A stretch of 64,000 nucleotides of DNA from the NCBI GenBank assembly GCA_016716625.1, contig JADJVJ010000001.1:1302001-1366000 (forward strand), written 5' to 3'. How positions within the stretch are numbered: the first letter of the stretch is position 1; the number at the start of each line of letters is the position of its first letter. Under the pieces are notes generated by a model that searched no databases, had not been told where the DNA came from, and saw only the letters and a list, made by a program, of their open reading frames with translations. The translations under genes were made by a program, and so were the position numbers. Below are positions 33,602 through 41,723 of this stretch, piece by piece. The DNA is from Nostocoides sp. Its GTDB lineage: Bacteria; Actinomycetota; Actinomycetes; Actinomycetales; Dermatophilaceae.

Positions 33602-35041
33602 ATGGAAGTCGTTCATGGCCGGTGCGCGGGGTTGGACATCTCGAAGAAGGACGCCAAGGTGTGCGTGCGGATCGCTGGCGCGGGGCGCCGCAAGACGGTC
33701 GAGACCGTCACGACCTGGGGTTCGATGACCAACCAGGTCCTCGCGCTGCGTGAGCACCTCATCGAGCAGCAGGTCACCTGTGCGGTGATGGAAGCAACTG
33801 GCGACTACTGGAAGCCGTTCTACTACCTGCTCGAAGACCTGCCCGGGGTCGAGCTGATGCTGGTCAACGCCCGGCATGTGAAGAACCTGCCCGGCCGCAA
33901 GACCGACGTCGCGGATGCGACCTGGCTGGCGCAACTCGGGGCGCATGGTCTGGTGCGGGGCTCGTTTGTGCCTCCCGAGCCGATCCGGCACCTGCGGGAC
34001 CTGACCCGGACCAGGACCGCGATCACCCGGGAACGCTCCCGCGAGGTCCAGCGCCTGGAGAAACTGCTCGAGGACGCCGGGATCAAGCTGTCCGCGGTCG
34101 CCTCCGACATCATGGGCGTCTCCGGCCGGGCGATGCTCGAAGCGCTGATCGCCGGCGATCGTGATCCCGCCGAGCTGGCTGACCTGGCCAAGCGACGGCT
34201 GCGGTCGAAAATCCCCGAGCTCACCGAGGCGCTGGTCGGCCGGTTCACCGATCACCATGCCTTCCTCGCCCGGGTGCACCTGGACCTGATCGACCGGCAC
34301 ACCGCCGCGATCGAGGAGCTCACCGCACGGATCGAGGTGGTGATCGAACCGTTTCAGGGCTTCCGCGACCTGATCTGCACCATCCCCGGGATCGCGACAC
34401 TGGTCGCTGATGTGATCATCGCCGAGACCGGCGCGGACATGACGCGGTTCCCGACCGCGAAGCACCTGGCGTCGTGGGCCGGGACCACACCAGGGAACAA
34501 CGAGTCGGCCGGCCGGAAGAAGTCGACCCAGACCAGGCCGGGCAACCCGTATCTGCAAGGAGCGCTCGGTCAGGCCGCGATGTGGGCCGCCCAGCACCCC
34601 CACACCTACCTCGGCGCACGCTACCGACGCATCAGTCTTCGGCGAGGTCCGCAGCGCGCCAACGTGGCCGTCCAGCACACGCTCCTGATCGCGATCTGGC
34701 ACATGGGCACCACCGGCGAACTCTACGAAGACCTCGGCGGCGACTCCTACACCCGGCTCAACCCCGAACGAGCCCGCACCCGCGCGATCCAACAACTCCA
34801 GGCCATGGGCTACCGCGTCACCCTCGACCAAGCATCCCGAAAACCTCTGACGCGAAGACCCACCCGGCTGGGTGAATCTTCGCGTCAGAGACCTATGGGG
34901 GCGCAAGACCTGGATTCGTGCAACAGATGTGCAACACGGCTCGCTGGTGCCAGACCGGCCAGGACCGCTGTATCTCCCACGATGGTCAGGGTGGCAAACG
35001 GGGGCCCTCATGACCTGCGGATATGCACTCAGCGCGCATGA
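33602..35041 (+). CDS. IS110-family transposase
   Basis: 479 residues. N-terminal DEDD domain (GLDISKKDAKV with D12, VMEATGDYWKPF, KTDVADATWLAQL) and C-terminal transposase_20 domain (LICTIPGIATLVADVI, TPGNNESAGRKK with the candidate nucleophile serine). A strong ribosome site AAAGGAGGAAGG precedes the ATG by 4 nt. The conserved part ends near residue 412 (YRVTLDQAS). The frame then runs through the right-end hairpin and, if the element ends at 34890, about 49 residues come from flanking DNA. Otherwise intact and potentially active. Confidence 0.85.
   Translation: MEVVHGRCAGLDISKKDAKVCVRIAGAGRRKTVETVTTWGSMTNQVLALREHLIEQQVTCAVMEATGDYWKPFYYLLEDLPGVELMLVNARHVKNLPGRKTDVADATWLAQLGAHGLVRGSFVPPEPIRHLRDLTRTRTAITRERSREVQRLEKLLEDAGIKLSAVASDIMGVSGRAMLEALIAGDRDPAELADLAKRRLRSKIPELTEALVGRFTDHHAFLARVHLDLIDRHTAAIEELTARIEVVIEPFQGFRDLICTIPGIATLVADVIIAETGADMTRFPTAKHLASWAGTTPGNNESAGRKKSTQTRPGNPYLQGALGQAAMWAAQHPHTYLGARYRRISLRRGPQRANVAVQHTLLIAIWHMGTTGELYEDLGGDSYTRLNPERARTRAIQQLQAMGYRVTLDQASRKPLTRRPTRLGESSRQRPMGAQDLDSCNRCATRLAGARPARTAVSPTMVRVANGGPHDLRICTQRA
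34845..34890 (+). repeat. Right-end hairpin of IS110 element 2
   Basis: CTCTGACGCGAAGA at 34845-34858 is perfectly inverted at 34877-34890; inside, CACCC and GGGTG pair again. The 3' arm contains the bases matched by the proposed donor guide. Confidence 0.75.
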
Positions 35042-35349
35042 GTATCGCGGTGTTCGGAGTCCGCCACTTTCGTTTCAGGTCTCGGCAGGTGAGACCAACG
35101 GGGCAAGCGGTAGCGAGGCTCGCGGATGGCGATGGCCATGGGCATCATGGTGACAGGCGCCCGTCACCCCTGGGAGGCTCGACGGGCCGGCGGCCTTGTT
35201 GGCCGGCGTCCCAGCGGCAGGCCCGGAACTCTGGCAGCGAGCGCGGCGTTCCCCCATCGACCGGACCCTGACGACGAAAGAGCCATGGACCCCGACGGCC
35301 ATCCCAGTTGCCCCCTCCGCCTGACGACGTGTGAGGGGGTGACAATGAC
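34893..35349. other. Intergenic region upstream of the CNNM operon
   Basis: Apart from the tail of the transposase frame no gene is seen. The part nearest the CNNM genes is rich in stems: GGTGAC/GTCACC (35149-35154 with 35163-35168), then CTGGGA/TCCCAG (35170-35175 with 35209-35214) enclosing GGCC/GGCC. GGTGAGACC at about 35090 is reminiscent of the start of M-box magnesium riboswitches, but the rest of that consensus was not found. Confidence 0.3.
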
Positions 35350-36726
35350 GTGACGACGGTGTTGTCCCTGCTCGCTGGACTGCTCGTCGTCCTGCTCATC
35401 ACTGCGCTGACGGGGTACTTCGTCGCCCAGGAGTTCGCCTACTTGGCGGTGGACCGCTCCCGTCTGGGGGCGCGGGCGTCCGCTGGTGACGCCGGCGCGG
35501 CGCGGGCGTTGCGGGTGACCGGGCGGACCTCGTTCATGCTCTCCGGCGCACAGCTAGGGATCACGGTGACCGGGCTGCTCGTGGGGTACGTGGCGGAGCC
35601 TCTGATCGGCGAGTCGCTCGCGGAGGTGTTCGGTTGGGCTGGTGTGCCCGTGGCGGTGGGCATCGCGGTGGGCACGGTGTTGGCCCTCGCGCTGTCGACG
35701 CTGGTGCAGATGCTGTTCGGCGAGCTCGTGCCCAAGAATCTGGCCATCGCCCGCCCGGAGCCGCTGGCTCGCTGGCTGTCACGCTCCACGCTGGTCTACC
35801 TCAAAGTGTTCGGGTGGCTCATCTGGGTCTTCGACCAGTCCTCGAACCTCCTGCTGCGCGTGCTGCGCATCGAGCCTGTCCACGACGTCGAGCACTCGGC
35901 GTCCGCCCGGGACCTTGAGCACATCGTGGCCCAGTCCCGGCGCAGCGGCGACCTACCGACGGAGCTCTCGCTGCTGCTCGACCGGATCCTGGACTTCCCG
36001 AGCCGCGACGTCGAGCACGCTATGATCCCGCGGTCACGCGTGGACGTGGTGCGCGCCGGCGACCCCGTCCGCCGGGTGCGCGACCTCATCGGCTCACAGC
36101 ACTCCCGTTACCCCGTGCTCGACGACGCCGAGGAGATCGTCGGCGTGGTTCACATCGAGGACGTGTTGTCCGCCCAGAACCGACTGGATGCCGAGGTCCG
36201 CGAGCTCGTGCGCCCGGCCGTGATTATCCCCACCCTCATGGCCCTGCCGGACGCCGTGCGCGAGCTGAGTGCCTCGCGCAACCAGCTGGCGTGCGTCGTG
36301 GACGAGTTCGGCGGCTTCGCCGGCATCCTCACCCTGGAGGACCTGGCCGAGGAGCTCGTTGGTGAGATCACCGATGAGCACGACCCGGTCAGCCCCGACC
36401 AGCCCGTCGTCGACGACGACGGCGTCTGGGTCATGGGTGGCGACGTCCACATCGACGAGGTTGAGCGCGCCATCGACCGAGACCTTCCGCGCGGCGGCTA
36501 CGAGACGATCGCCGGGTTGGTGATCGAGCAGGTCGGCGAGCTGCCCGACGTGGGCGCGGTGATCGAGGTCGAGCTCGACCCGGATCCCGCGGACCTGATC
36601 CACGACGACCATCCTCGGCGGCACCACATCCTCATCCAGGTGCTCGAGGTAGAGCGCCACGTCCCCTCGCTCGTGCGCCTGTCGATGGTCGAGCGTCAGC
36701 GCTCCACGACGGAGGCCAGTGCGTGA
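35350..36726 (+). CDS. CNNM/CorC-type transporter 1 (DUF21-CBS-CorC_HlyC)
   Basis: 458 residues from a GTG. DUF21 membrane domain with helices at about 5-25, 65-85, 95-120 and 135-160 and the family motifs GAQLGITVTGLLVGYVAEPLIG and GELVPKNLAIARPE. A CBS pair follows (about 215-335, with MIPRSRVDVVRAGD), then a CorC_HlyC domain (about 350-440). Members of this family export or exchange Mg2+ or related divalent ions; older names call them hemolysins. First of three consecutive paralogues, overlapping the next by GTGA. Confidence 0.88.
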   Translation: MTTVLSLLAGLLVVLLITALTGYFVAQEFAYLAVDRSRLGARASAGDAGAARALRVTGRTSFMLSGAQLGITVTGLLVGYVAEPLIGESLAEVFGWAGVPVAVGIAVGTVLALALSTLVQMLFGELVPKNLAIARPEPLARWLSRSTLVYLKVFGWLIWVFDQSSNLLLRVLRIEPVHDVEHSASARDLEHIVAQSRRSGDLPTELSLLLDRILDFPSRDVEHAMIPRSRVDVVRAGDPVRRVRDLIGSQHSRYPVLDDAEEIVGVVHIEDVLSAQNRLDAEVRELVRPAVIIPTLMALPDAVRELSASRNQLACVVDEFGGFAGILTLEDLAEELVGEITDEHDPVSPDQPVVDDDGVWVMGGDVHIDEVERAIDRDLPRGGYETIAGLVIEQVGELPDVGAVIEVELDPDPADLIHDDHPRRHHILIQVLEVERHVPSLVRLSMVERQRSTTEASA

Positions 36727-37748
36727 ACCAGACCTGGATCGTCGTCATCGCCACCGTGGCGATCATCGCCCTGAGCGCGTTCTTCGTCGCGGTCGAGTTC
36801 GCCCTCATGGCCGCCAAGCGGCACCGCCTCGAGGACGCCGCAGCGACCAGCCGGTCGGCCCGTGCCGCCCTGCGCAGCTCCAGCGAGCTCACTCTGCTGC
36901 TCGCGGGTTCACAGCTGGGCATCACGATCTGCACCCTTGCCCTGGGCGCGGTCACCAAGCCTGCGGTGCACCACTGGCTGACCCCGGCCTTCGAGGCGTG
37001 GGGGCTGCCCCTTTGGGCCGCCGACATCGCTGGGTTCGTCCTGGCGCTGGTTATCGTCACCTTCCTCCACCTCGTCATCGGCGAGATGGCACCCAAGTCG
37101 TGGGCGATCGCCCACCCGGAGCGCTCGGCCACGCTGCTGGCCTTGCCGATGCGGGCGTTCATGTGGGCGACCCGCCCGCTGCTGCGGGCGCTGAACTCGA
37201 TGGCGAATGCCGTGCTGCGCCGGGTCGGTGTCGAACCCGCCGACCAGGTGGCCGCCGGTCAGGACCCGGGAGGGCTGCTGCACCTGGTCGAGCACTCCAC
37301 GAACGTCGGGGCGCTCGACGCCGGCTACTCGAGTCAGCTGAGCGGCGCCCTCGAGCTGGAGAGGCTCACCGTGGCCGATCTGCTGCCCGACGTCGCATCG
37401 CTGACGACGGTCCCCGCAAACGCCACCGTCCGCGACATCCAGGAGGCCACCGAACGCACGGGACACCTACGAATCCTGGTCGGCGCCGAGGACGAGGTGC
37501 GTGGGGTCGTCCACGTCCGGGACACCCTGGGCGCGGCGCAGGAGCAGAGCGACACCGCTCTCATCCGGCCCGTGGTCACGCTGGCCGCGCACACCCCTGT
37601 GTACGCGGCGCTGGCCCAGATGCGGGAGACGCGCAACCATCTCGCCGTGGTCCGCGACGGCGCAGACCTGGTGGGGGTGGTGACGCTGTCGGACGTCCTC
37701 GGGCGGCTGTTCCCCCAACCCCGGACGGTCCCGGACATCACGAGTTGA
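36723..37748 (+). CDS. CNNM/CorC-type transporter 2, lacking the C-terminal domain
   Basis: 341 residues. DUF21 domain with AGSQLGITICTLALGAVTKP and GEMAPKSWAIAHPERSA, then a CBS pair ending in VGVVTLSDVLGRLFPQP. The CorC_HlyC domain present in its neighbours is missing, and the reading frame ends cleanly, so this is a natural short form and not a frameshift. The short length and overlap with transporter 1 suggest that the two proteins work as a heteromer. Confidence 0.87.
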   Translation: MNQTWIVVIATVAIIALSAFFVAVEFALMAAKRHRLEDAAATSRSARAALRSSSELTLLLAGSQLGITICTLALGAVTKPAVHHWLTPAFEAWGLPLWAADIAGFVLALVIVTFLHLVIGEMAPKSWAIAHPERSATLLALPMRAFMWATRPLLRALNSMANAVLRRVGVEPADQVAAGQDPGGLLHLVEHSTNVGALDAGYSSQLSGALELERLTVADLLPDVASLTTVPANATVRDIQEATERTGHLRILVGAEDEVRGVVHVRDTLGAAQEQSDTALIRPVVTLAAHTPVYAALAQMRETRNHLAVVRDGADLVGVVTLSDVLGRLFPQPRTVPDITS

Positions 37749-37763
37749 CGGGAAGGAGCGGCC

Positions 37764-39062
37764 GTGGACGGCTACTGGATGAGCCTCGCGCTGGTCGGTG
37801 TGCTCGTGCTGGTCAACGCGGCATTCGCCGGCAGCGAGATGGCGCTGGTCACCCTGCGGGAGGGACAGCTGGCCCAGCTGGAGCGCGAGGGCACGGCCCG
37901 GGGGCTGCGCCTGGTGCGGCTCGCACGGGACCCGAGCCGCTTCCTCGCCACCATCCAGATCGGCATCACCCTGGCCGGGTTCCTCGCCTCCGCCGCCGCC
38001 GCGGTGTCCCTGGCCGAGCCCCTGGTCCCGTACCTCTCGTTCCTGGGCGGTGCCGCCGAGCCGGTCGCGATCGCCGGAGTCACCCTGGCCCTGACGTTCG
38101 TTACTCTCGTCCTCGGCGAGCTCGCCCCCAAGCGCATCGCCATGCAGCGCGCCCTTCCCTGGGCGCTGATCGCCGCCGGACCGATCGACTTCGCCTCCCG
38201 CCTGTCCCGCCCGGTCGTCGCCATCCTCGCGGCCGCCAGCAACGGCGTGGCCCGGCTGTTTGGGGTCACCGCGGAAGCGCCTGGCACCACCATGACCCGA
38301 GGGGAGCTCCGTGACCTCCTCGTCAGCCACGGCACGCTCCACGCCGAGCAGCGCGAGATCCTCACCGGCGCGCTCGAGATCGACACCCGGCTGGTGCGGG
38401 AGGTCATGGTGCCCCGTGGGTCGGTGTTCACCCTGGCTGCCGACCTGTCCATCACGCAGGCGTTGGAGGCGTTGGCCGAGGCCGGCCACTCGCGCGCTCC
38501 GGTCACTCGGCGGCACCACCTGGACCATGTCGTCGGCGTGGTTCACTGGTCGGGGGTGTTCAGGGGCGGAAACGCGCCCGTCGCCACGGTGGCCACCCCA
38601 GCCCTCTACGTGCCTGACACGATGCGGGTCGCCGACGCGCTCCAGCGGTTCAAGACCGAGCGGCAGCAGCTCGCGATCGTCCTAGACGAGTACGGGGACG
38701 CCGACGGCATTGTCACCCTCGAGGACCTCCTCGAGGAGGTCCTCGGCGAGATCTACGACGAGACCGACAAGGACCTGGCCACCGTCACGCGCCTCGACGA
38801 CGGCGGCGTGGTCGTACCCGGCACCTTCCCACTGCACAACCTACCCGACCTGGGGATCGAGCGACCGGAACGTCGCGGTGACTACACCACCGTCTCCGGT
38901 CTGGTCATGGACCGGCTCGGGCGCGTGCCCCGCGCCACGGGCGAGGTCGTCAACGTCGACGGGTGGACTATCGAGGTCCTCGACGTCGCCCACCACGCCG
39001 CTACCCGAGTCGTCTTCCGACCCACTCCGCCCCCGGGCCGAGACAACGGATCCGACACCTGA
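37764..39062 (+). CDS. CNNM/CorC-type transporter 3 (DUF21-CBS-CorC_HlyC)
   Basis: 432 residues. GTG at 37764 with GGAAGGAG 8 nt upstream. DUF21 domain (IQIGITLAGFLASAAAAVSLAEPL, GELAPKRIAMQRA), CBS pair with MVPRGSVFTLAADLS and VLDEYGDADGIVTLEDLLEEVLGEI, then CorC_HlyC (about 345-425). Together with the two upstream genes it forms a three-gene operon of one family. None of the three contains the window-wide CGGCATAC octamer. Confidence 0.88.
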   Translation: MDGYWMSLALVGVLVLVNAAFAGSEMALVTLREGQLAQLEREGTARGLRLVRLARDPSRFLATIQIGITLAGFLASAAAAVSLAEPLVPYLSFLGGAAEPVAIAGVTLALTFVTLVLGELAPKRIAMQRALPWALIAAGPIDFASRLSRPVVAILAAASNGVARLFGVTAEAPGTTMTRGELRDLLVSHGTLHAEQREILTGALEIDTRLVREVMVPRGSVFTLAADLSITQALEALAEAGHSRAPVTRRHHLDHVVGVVHWSGVFRGGNAPVATVATPALYVPDTMRVADALQRFKTERQQLAIVLDEYGDADGIVTLEDLLEEVLGEIYDETDKDLATVTRLDDGGVVVPGTFPLHNLPDLGIERPERRGDYTTVSGLVMDRLGRVPRATGEVVNVDGWTIEVLDVAHHAATRVVFRPTPPPGRDNGSDT

Positions 39063-39171
39063 CCCAGTCAGGTCGCAGCGCAGCACGTACACATCAGCAA
39101 GGCATTTCGGCAACGCCCCGCGGCGCCACAGCGCGCGAGGCCCGCGTGGGCGCCTTGGATGCGTCGCCGGA

Positions 39172-39330
39172 CAGACCAATGACTGGTGGCTCTGGGGCCA
39201 GGGCTCCGATGGTCGCTGGGACTGGTTCCCGGAGCGCGGGATTCGCGAGGGGGAGTCCGACCGGCCAGTCGACGGGGTCGCGATCTGCTGGCGCGGCGAG
39301 GGCACGGTCGAGCCGGAACTCTGGCGGTAG
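39172..39330 (+). pseudogene. Remnant of a small Trp-rich protein
   Basis: About 50 codons ending in a TAG at 39328 encode a tryptophan-rich, protein-like segment: NDWWLWGQGSDGRWDWFPE, then DRPVDGVAICWRGEGTVEP. No ATG, GTG or TTG is available in this frame after the CNNM3 stop; an ATG at 39179 lies in the next frame, as if one or two bases had been lost just after the start. I do not recognise the family. It could be a damaged member of the repeat-peptide cassette that follows. Confidence 0.35.
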
Positions 39331-39451
39331 CGGACCCGGGCCGAGGCGGTCGTGAACACCGCTGGTTCGATCTGCGCGCGTCAGGCAGACTGTCGAATGA
39401 GGCCGCCACCGGAGCGGACCACCACACCCATCGTTCGCAAGGAGCAGCACC

Positions 39452-39676
39452 ATGACTGATCCCCAGGAAGCCCCACTCACCGACGACGACATGATCACCA
39501 CCGACGCCCCCTCCGGTGAGCTGGCCGCTCACGACTCCGATGGCACCGACGGTCATGACTCCGATGGCACCGACGGCCACGACTCGGACGGGACCGACGG
39601 CCACGACTCCGATGGCACCGACGGCCACGACTCCGATGGCACCGACGGGCACGACTCCGATGGGACCGACGCCTGA
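39452..39676 (+). CDS. Repeat-peptide precursor, six HDSDGTDG units
   Basis: 74 residues. ATG with AAGGAG 7 nt upstream. Residues 1-26 form an acidic leader (TDPQEAPLTDDDM, then SGELAA); residues 27-74 are exactly six copies of HDSDGTDG, the last ending in Ala. There is no cysteine, no membrane segment and no signal peptide. Leader plus repeated core, directly followed by a peptide-modifying type enzyme, is the layout of a multi-core ribosomal peptide precursor. Each unit also contains D-x-D-G-x-D, a divalent-metal-loop pattern, so a metal-binding role is an alternative. No known family recognised. Confidence 0.75.
   Translation: MTDPQEAPLTDDDMITTDAPSGELAAHDSDGTDGHDSDGTDGHDSDGTDGHDSDGTDGHDSDGTDGHDSDGTDA
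39530..39673 (+). repeat. Six tandem 24-bp repeats encoding HDSDGTDG
   Basis: Unit CACGACTCCGATGGCACCGA (first 20 of 24 bases). Copies differ only at third codon positions (CAC/CAT, TCC/TCG, GAT/GAC, GGC/GGG), so the peptide is constant while the DNA varies. Confidence 0.9.
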
Positions 39677-40800
39677 ACGTCCTCGACACGCTGACCGGTG
39701 ACGCCCAGACCTTCATCGAGAAGGTCTGGGCGCGCGAGGTCTGCCTGCACGACGCCAGCCCAGAGTTCGCCCAGTCGCTGCTCTCCCTCGCCGACGCCGA
39801 CCATCTCCTCACGCAGACCGCCATTCGCACACCCGCGGTCCGGCTCGCGCAGAACGGAACCGTGCTTCCGGAACGGTCCTACACCCGCACCGGGGCCTCC
39901 ATTGCGGGAAGTGCGCTCTCCGGCCTGGTCGACCCGCGCCGACTGCTGGACCTGTACGACGCGGGCGCCACGGTTGTCTTGCAGGGCCTACACCGCTCCT
40001 GGCCGGCGCTGACCGCACTCACTGCCGACCTCGAGGAAGCCCTGGGTCACCCTGTGCAGGTCAATGCCTACCTCACCCCGCCCGGCGCGCAGGGCTTCGC
40101 TGTGCACGCCGACACCCATGACGTCTTCGTCGTCCAGACCCACGGGAGCAAACTCTGGGAGGTCCACCGCGGCGAGGGGGTCGAGGAGGTGCTCATGGTT
40201 CCGGGGCGGTGCCTGTACCTGCCGACCGGAACCCGGCACGCCGCCCGCGCCCAGGAGGGTGTTTCTCTGCATGTGACCGTCGGGATCAACCAGCTCACCC
40301 TGCGGGGTCTTGTCGAACGGACGATCCGCGCCGCGGTCGCCGAGGTGCCGGCCACGCACCTTCCCGCGGGGTATGCCGAGGACCCGGGCGCACTCGTCGA
40401 GACACTCGGCCAGGTGCTGCTCGACCTGGGTGAGCGGATCGCCCGGCTCGACCCGGCGGCCGCGGTCGCCGCGGAGGTGGCCCGGCTGTTCTCGACCCGC
40501 CCCACCCGAGCCGGCGGGGGTCTGCTCGACCGCACCGCGCTCGCCGCCCTCGACGACTCCACCTGCCTGACCCGGCGAACCACCACGCCCGCTGTGCTCG
40601 AACCCGCCGGCGACCGCCTGCACCTGCTTCTGGGGGATCGAGTGCTCGAAGTCCCCGCCCGCCTTCAGGCAGCCCTGGAACTCGTCATCGCGCGCAACAC
40701 GTTGACTCCCGCCGACTTGGCTGGACTGCTCGATGAGAGCAGCCGGCTCGTTCTGTGCCGCAGGCTCGTTCGTGAGGGTTTGCTGCAGGTCGCACGGTGA
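39673..40800 (+). CDS. JmjC/cupin oxygenase, ribosomal-oxygenase-like
   Basis: 375 residues if translation starts at the CTG that overlaps the peptide's stop (CTGA). No ATG, GTG or TTG exists in frame before 39862, yet the intervening sequence (LTGDAQTFIEKVWARE and onward) is family-like. The JmjC core has the Fe(II) HxD motif in VHADTHDVFV (H145, D147) and a distal His, probably H200 in SLHVTVG. A C-terminal winged-helix-like region (about 290-375) resembles MINA53/NO66/YcfD ribosomal oxygenases, which hydroxylate His or Arg side chains. The peptide upstream, with one His per repeat, is the likely substrate (inference). Confidence 0.82.
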   Translation: MNVLDTLTGDAQTFIEKVWAREVCLHDASPEFAQSLLSLADADHLLTQTAIRTPAVRLAQNGTVLPERSYTRTGASIAGSALSGLVDPRRLLDLYDAGATVVLQGLHRSWPALTALTADLEEALGHPVQVNAYLTPPGAQGFAVHADTHDVFVVQTHGSKLWEVHRGEGVEEVLMVPGRCLYLPTGTRHAARAQEGVSLHVTVGINQLTLRGLVERTIRAAVAEVPATHLPAGYAEDPGALVETLGQVLLDLGERIARLDPAAAVAAEVARLFSTRPTRAGGGLLDRTALAALDDSTCLTRRTTTPAVLEPAGDRLHLLLGDRVLEVPARLQAALELVIARNTLTPADLAGLLDESSRLVLCRRLVREGLLQVAR

Positions 40801-41723
40801 CGGAGCACGCGAAGGAGCCGCCCTGCGCGACCCGGGCCCGTGAGCGCGGGGACGACCTGGCCGGCACCGCGTCGAGGGTCCGCGCGTTCCTGCTCCTCGA
40901 GGAACCGGGCCCCTGGGGGCGACATGCCTGGCGCGATGCCCGGCTTCCCGAAGGCCTCGGCCCGGAGATGCTGCGCCGCTGCGCGGCCGCGGGGGTCCGG
41001 CCGCTGCTCATCCGCCGGGAGCAGCGCAAGCCAGGCAGCACGCGCAGGGTCTTCACGGCATACCCGGGGTCAGGGCGGGTGGAGACCACCACGGTGAATG
41101 ACCCGCGGGCCCTGCTCGACCTCGATCTTGCTGCCCTCGGGCGTGGACAGTCACTTCGGCTGGACCCGCACAGCGAGCCGATCTTCGCGGTCTGCACCCA
41201 TGGTCGGCATGACCGGTGCTGCGCCGAGCGCGGCCGTCCGGTCATCGCTGCTCTCCGGATCAGCGAACCCGAAGCCACCTGGGGCGTGTCGCACATCGGC
41301 GGGGACCGGTTCGCGGGCAATCTCCTGGTCCTCGGGGAGGGCCTCTACTACGGCAGGCTCGACCCCGCCGCGGCCGTGCGGGTGGCCGCGCAGCATCGCG
41401 CGGGCCGCCTGGACCTGGACCACTTCCGGGGCCGATGCACCCTTCCCACGGGCGTCCAGGCAGCCGAGATCCAAGTGCGGCGGGAGCTCGGGTTGGGCCG
41501 CTTCGACGCCGTGGTTCTCGATGGGCGCCGCCGGCTGGGGGAGAGTTGGCAGGTCCGTTTCGTGACGGACTCAGGGCCGGTTCACGTCACCTCGCGGCCG
41601 CGTACGGCCGGAACCGCCCGGCTCACCTGCGCAGCAACCCTCGACAACCCGGTCATCGCCTGGGACTGCGAACTGGTCAGCGAGGGACGGCCAGTGCCAT
41701 CCGGGACACCGCCTCGCGGATGA
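40797..41723 (+). CDS. Sucrase/ferredoxin-like protein (thioredoxin-like ferredoxin)
   Basis: 308 residues. The family signature FAVCTHGRHDRCCAERGRPV carries C133, C141 and C142, and SHIGGDRFAGNLLVL follows at about 166-180. Such proteins have a thioredoxin-like [2Fe-2S] ferredoxin fold. The GTG overlaps the JmjC stop (GTGA), so peptide, oxygenase and ferredoxin are translationally coupled. An electron-supply or iron-keeping role for the oxygenase is a reasonable inference; JmjC enzymes do not normally need a ferredoxin. Its last 47 bp overlap the end of the convergent malY-type gene. Confidence 0.85.
   Translation: MTEHAKEPPCATRARERGDDLAGTASRVRAFLLLEEPGPWGRHAWRDARLPEGLGPEMLRRCAAAGVRPLLIRREQRKPGSTRRVFTAYPGSGRVETTTVNDPRALLDLDLAALGRGQSLRLDPHSEPIFAVCTHGRHDRCCAERGRPVIAALRISEPEATWGVSHIGGDRFAGNLLVLGEGLYYGRLDPAAAVRVAAQHRAGRLDLDHFRGRCTLPTGVQAAEIQVRRELGLGRFDAVVLDGRRRLGESWQVRFVTDSGPVHVTSRPRTAGTARLTCAATLDNPVIAWDCELVSEGRPVPSGTPPRG

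Larger units (their letters stand above)
33335..34890 (+). mobile_element. IS110-family element 2
   Basis: Boundaries are inferred from guide matches, not from repeats. The dinucleotide AC at 33333-33334 and at 34891-34892 is the proposed core. The element then comprises a 267-bp non-coding left end, an intact DEDD transposase frame and a right end formed by a 14-bp-stem hairpin (34845-34890). It lies 18 bp beyond the right target duplication of the IS481 element and is in opposite orientation to element 1, to which its transposase is only distantly similar. Confidence 0.7.

Noticed and set aside
35080..35340. M-box magnesium riboswitch
   Set aside because: Only the GGTGAG-like start was found; the conserved later blocks are missing, so it is kept only as an unassigned structured leader.
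39530..39673. Regular 24-bp repeats as a CRISPR array
   Set aside because: No spacers; the repeats are contiguous and coding. The same holds for the scpA repeat.
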